This document shows, piece after piece, positions 6,200 through 8,131 of a stretch of 8,131 nt of DNA. The translations under genes and the position numbers were made by a program. Numbering within the stretch: the stretch's first letter is position 1; each line of letters opens with the position of its first letter. A model generated the notes under the pieces. The model made no database searches, was not told the origin of the DNA, and saw only the letters and a program-made list of their open reading frames with translations. The stretch is from assembly GCA_934358235.1 (NCBI GenBank), contig CAKRKK010000109.1, positions 1-8,131 of the forward strand, in the 5' to 3' direction. This DNA is from an uncultured Lachnospira sp. GTDB taxonomy: Bacteria > Bacillota > Clostridia > Lachnospirales > Lachnospiraceae.

Positions 6200-8131
6200 T
6201 TAATTGATTCCTGTAACCTTATAATCCTGCTCCTCAACTGCCTTTTTAAGCACATCATCAGCTACATCGGTTGCAAGTGTTACAACTGCTGTTCCATTTT
6301 CGTGGCTTACTGCTACTTCACTTACTCCCTCTACTGCCTCTAATGCTTTTTTTACTCTTGCCTCGCAATGTCCACACATCATTCCTTCGATATTCATTGT
6401 TCTTGTCATAATAATTACCTCTTTTTCTTTATTATTTTTATCAGCTATATTTTCTGATAAATTGTTAACCTCTGTTTCTACAAGCTTTCCCTTACGGCGT
6501 GCAATTTTTTTGTATCTGGCATCTCCTGCTGTATCATATATTTTAACAAGATTGAGCCTTAACGCATTAGTTACAACACAGAAGCTTGAAAGACTCATAG
6601 CTGCTGCACCAAACATAGGGTTCATCTGCCAGCCAAGAAGATGTATCCACGCTCCTGCCGCAAGTGGAATTCCAATTATATTATATATAAATGCCCAGAA
6701 CAGATTCTCATGTATATTTCTTATAGTTTTATGGCTAAGTCTTATGGCTGCTGCAACATCACTAAGTCTGCTTTTCATAAGCACAACATCTGCTGCATCT
6801 ATTGCAACATCTGTTCCTGCACCTATTGCTATTCCTATATCTGCTGCAGTCAGGGCCGGAGCATCATTTATACCATCTCCAACCATTATAACCTTACCAT
6901 ACTTCTTAAGTCTTTGTATTTCCCTTTCCTTACCATCCGGAAGTACACCGGCAACAACCTCATCAACACCTGCAAGCCTGCCTATTGCCCTTGCACTCTT
7001 TTCATTGTCACCCGTTATCATAACAACGTGCAGCCCCATATTTCTTAGCTGCCTTACTGCCTTTGGGCTATCCTCCTTAATCGTATCTGCTACTGCAATT
7101 ATACCAAGAAATTCTTTATCTGTTGCAAAAAGCATCGGTGTCCTGCCTTCCTCTGACAAACGCTCCGATACCTGAAGCATATCCTCTGGAATATCTGACA
7201 GCTCACTTATATAGCGGACATTGCCACCATACAGCATAACTTCATCCGATGCCTTAATACCCTCCTTAGGTATATCGGCAGTATAAACTGCCTGTCCCTT
7301 AAGTCCATTACCTGCTACTGCATTTGAAGCTGTAATTCTAAGCTTGTCTGTATAATCAGACAACATATTTTCCTTTAGTTCATCATAACCCACTATTGCC
7401 TTAGCAAGCGGATGTTCACTTCTTTCTTCTAAAAGCTTAGCTAACGCTACGAGCTTTTCCTGTCTTATACCAGCAGCCGGATATATATCCGTTACAACTG
7501 GCTCACCTGCTGTTATTGTACCCGTTTTATCCAATGCAACAATCTGCATTTTTCCTGTCTGCTCTAGTGATATGGCAGTCTTAAACATAATTCCGTTTTT
7601 AGCACCAACACCACTTCCCACCATAATAGCTACCGGTGTTGCAAGCCCCAGAGCACAAGGGCAGCTTATTACAAGCACTGATATTCCTCTTGCAAGTGCA
7701 TATCCAACACTCTGCCCTGCTATAAGCCATATAATTATCGTTACTATTGCTATTGCAATAACTACAGGAACAAATACTCCTGATACCCTGTCTGCTATTT
7801 TGGCAATAGGTGCCTTAGTTGCTGCTGCATCACTTACCATCTGGATTATCTGTGAAAGAGTGGTATCTTCGCCAACTCTTGTTGCTTCGCACTTAAGATA
7901 TCCAGAGGTATTAAGGGTTGCTGCAGATACACTATCACCAACTGTTTTATCAACTGGTATACTTTCACCTGTAAGTGCTGCTTCATTAACAGCACTGCTT
8001 CCCTCAAGTATTCTTCCATCAACCGGTATATTTTCTCCTGGTTTAACTATGAATATATCTCCCTTAGCTACCTGTTCTACCGGAACAACCTTCCAGTCAC
8101 CATCTATAGATATTGTTGCAGTGGTAGCTGC
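6200..8131 (-). CDS. copA: Copper-exporting P1B-type ATPase with C-terminal CopZ-like domain (partial)
   Basis: ATP-driven export of Cu(I) across the cytoplasmic membrane. The gene enters from the right edge, so its N terminus is missing; 643 residues are visible, numbered from 8131. In order: actuator TGES (54-57), membrane CPC (157-159, in [10 protein letters not shown]), phosphorylated DKTGT (Asp201), SEHP (238-241) and GDGINDAP (418-425). Then come YNxxxxP (from 483) and MxxSS (512-516) in the last two membrane segments, the pattern of Cu(I)-type P1B-1 pumps. The ATG at 7840 is internal, since the frame stays open to 8131 with conserved sequence. After the last helix, a hydrophilic linker of about 45 residues leads to an HMA domain (575-643) with metal-binding GMMCGHC (Cys586, Cys589). 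The linker ends at a possible internal start. A copper-sensing operator, if any, would lie upstream of the window. Confidence 0.93.
   Translation of the reverse strand, partial: AATTATISIDGDWKVVPVEQVAKGDIFIVKPGENIPVDGRILEGSSAVNEAALTGESIPVDKTVGDSVSAATLNTSGYLKCEATRVGEDTTLSQIIQMVSDAAATKAPIAKIADRVSGVFVPVVIAIAIVTIIIWLIAGQSVGYALARGISVLVISCPCALGLATPVAIMVGSGVGAKNGIMFKTAISLEQTGKMQIVALDKTGTITAGEPVVTDIYPAAGIRQEKLVALAKLLEERSEHPLAKAIVGYDELKENMLSDYTDKLRITASNAVAGNGLKGQAVYTADIPKEGIKASDEVMLYGGNVRYISELSDIPEDMLQVSERLSEEGRTPMLFATDKEFLGIIAVADTIKEDSPKAVRQLRNMGLHVVMITGDNEKSARAIGRLAGVDEVVAGVLPDGKEREIQRLKKYGKVIMVGDGINDAPALTAADIGIAIGAGTDVAIDAADVVLMKSRLSDVAAAIRLSHKTIRNIHENLFWAFIYNIIGIPLAAGAWIHLLGWQMNPMFGAAAMSLSSFCVVTNALRLNLVKIYDTAGDARYKKIARRKGKLVETEVNNLSENIADKNNKEKEVIIMTRTMNIEGMMCGHCEARVKKALEAVEGVSEVAVSHENGTAVVTLATDVADDVLKKAVEEQDYKVTGIN
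6407..6424 (-). promoter_or_regulatory. Internal ribosome binding site and ATG before the CopZ-like domain
   Basis: Inside the ATPase gene, in frame, AAAGAGG (6418-6424) lies 8 nt before an ATG (6407-6409). Starting there would give a 69-residue protein, [15 protein letters not shown] onward, equal in size and content to a free CopZ copper chaperone. The site therefore may yield two products from one gene: the full pump with a C-terminal metal-binding domain, and a soluble chaperone. Whether ribosomes start here is not shown by sequence alone. Confidence 0.45.

Noticed and set aside
6195..6208. Perfect 14-bp palindrome ATCAATTAATTGAT at the end of the copper ATPase gene, considered as a terminator
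   Set aside because: It consists almost only of A and T, overlaps the stop codon, has no loop and is not followed by a clear T-run on the minus strand.
6462..7175. Rightward open frames opposite the copper ATPase gene, including 6641-7048
   Set aside because: They are antisense to the conserved P-domain and last membrane segments. The products are low-complexity Ser, Ile and Ala or Cys, Tyr strings, as expected from the complement.
7838..7840. ATG as the start of the copper ATPase
   Set aside because: The frame is open up to 8131 and encodes the actuator domain with TGES, so this Met is internal and the gene runs off the window.

Overview
The window is AT-rich and has strong AGGAGG-type ribosome binding sites. 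It holds a ferredoxin-like group B [FeFe]-hydrogenase, a BspA-type leucine-rich-repeat lipoprotein and a CPC-type copper ATPase. This mix points to an anaerobic low-GC Firmicute, most likely a clostridium of the Lachnospiraceae type. That placement is inferred from gene content and composition; no rRNA or other marker is present. I see no mobile element, CRISPR array, tRNA or rRNA.

Layout, left to right. Positions 1-11 carry only the first codons of a leftward gene that leaves the window, with a good promoter (45-73) and ribosome binding site (19-24). A leftward gene at 323-1996 encodes a 557-residue protein of unknown function with three N-terminal membrane segments and a large, probably external domain. 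A divergent regulatory region (1997-2254) contains three TTRGTGC direct repeats between a leftward and a rightward promoter, and then a leader with inverted repeats. The only rightward gene (2255-3109) encodes a patatin-like phospholipase. A long bidirectional terminator (3162-3219) separates it from the leftward genes that fill the rest of the window.

In order of transcription, the leftward block is a copper-exporting P-type ATPase that enters from beyond the right edge and ends in a C-terminal CopZ-like domain (8131-6200), a promoter (about 6132-6160), a monomeric [FeFe]-hydrogenase (6063-4591), a Nudix hydrolase (4581-4015) and an LRR lipoprotein (3972-3229). The hydrogenase and Nudix genes are 9 nt apart, with the Nudix ribosome binding site directly after the hydrogenase stop, so they are very probably cotranscribed; the lipoprotein gene follows after 42 nt. 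Hydrogenase, Nudix and lipoprotein have no obvious shared pathway, and the operon may simply group housekeeping functions.

The most interesting points are the phased repeats upstream of the phospholipase, and an internal ribosome binding site plus ATG inside the copper ATPase gene that could also yield a free 69-residue copper chaperone. No gene here is clearly a new defence or mobile system. The main unknown protein is the 557-residue membrane protein.
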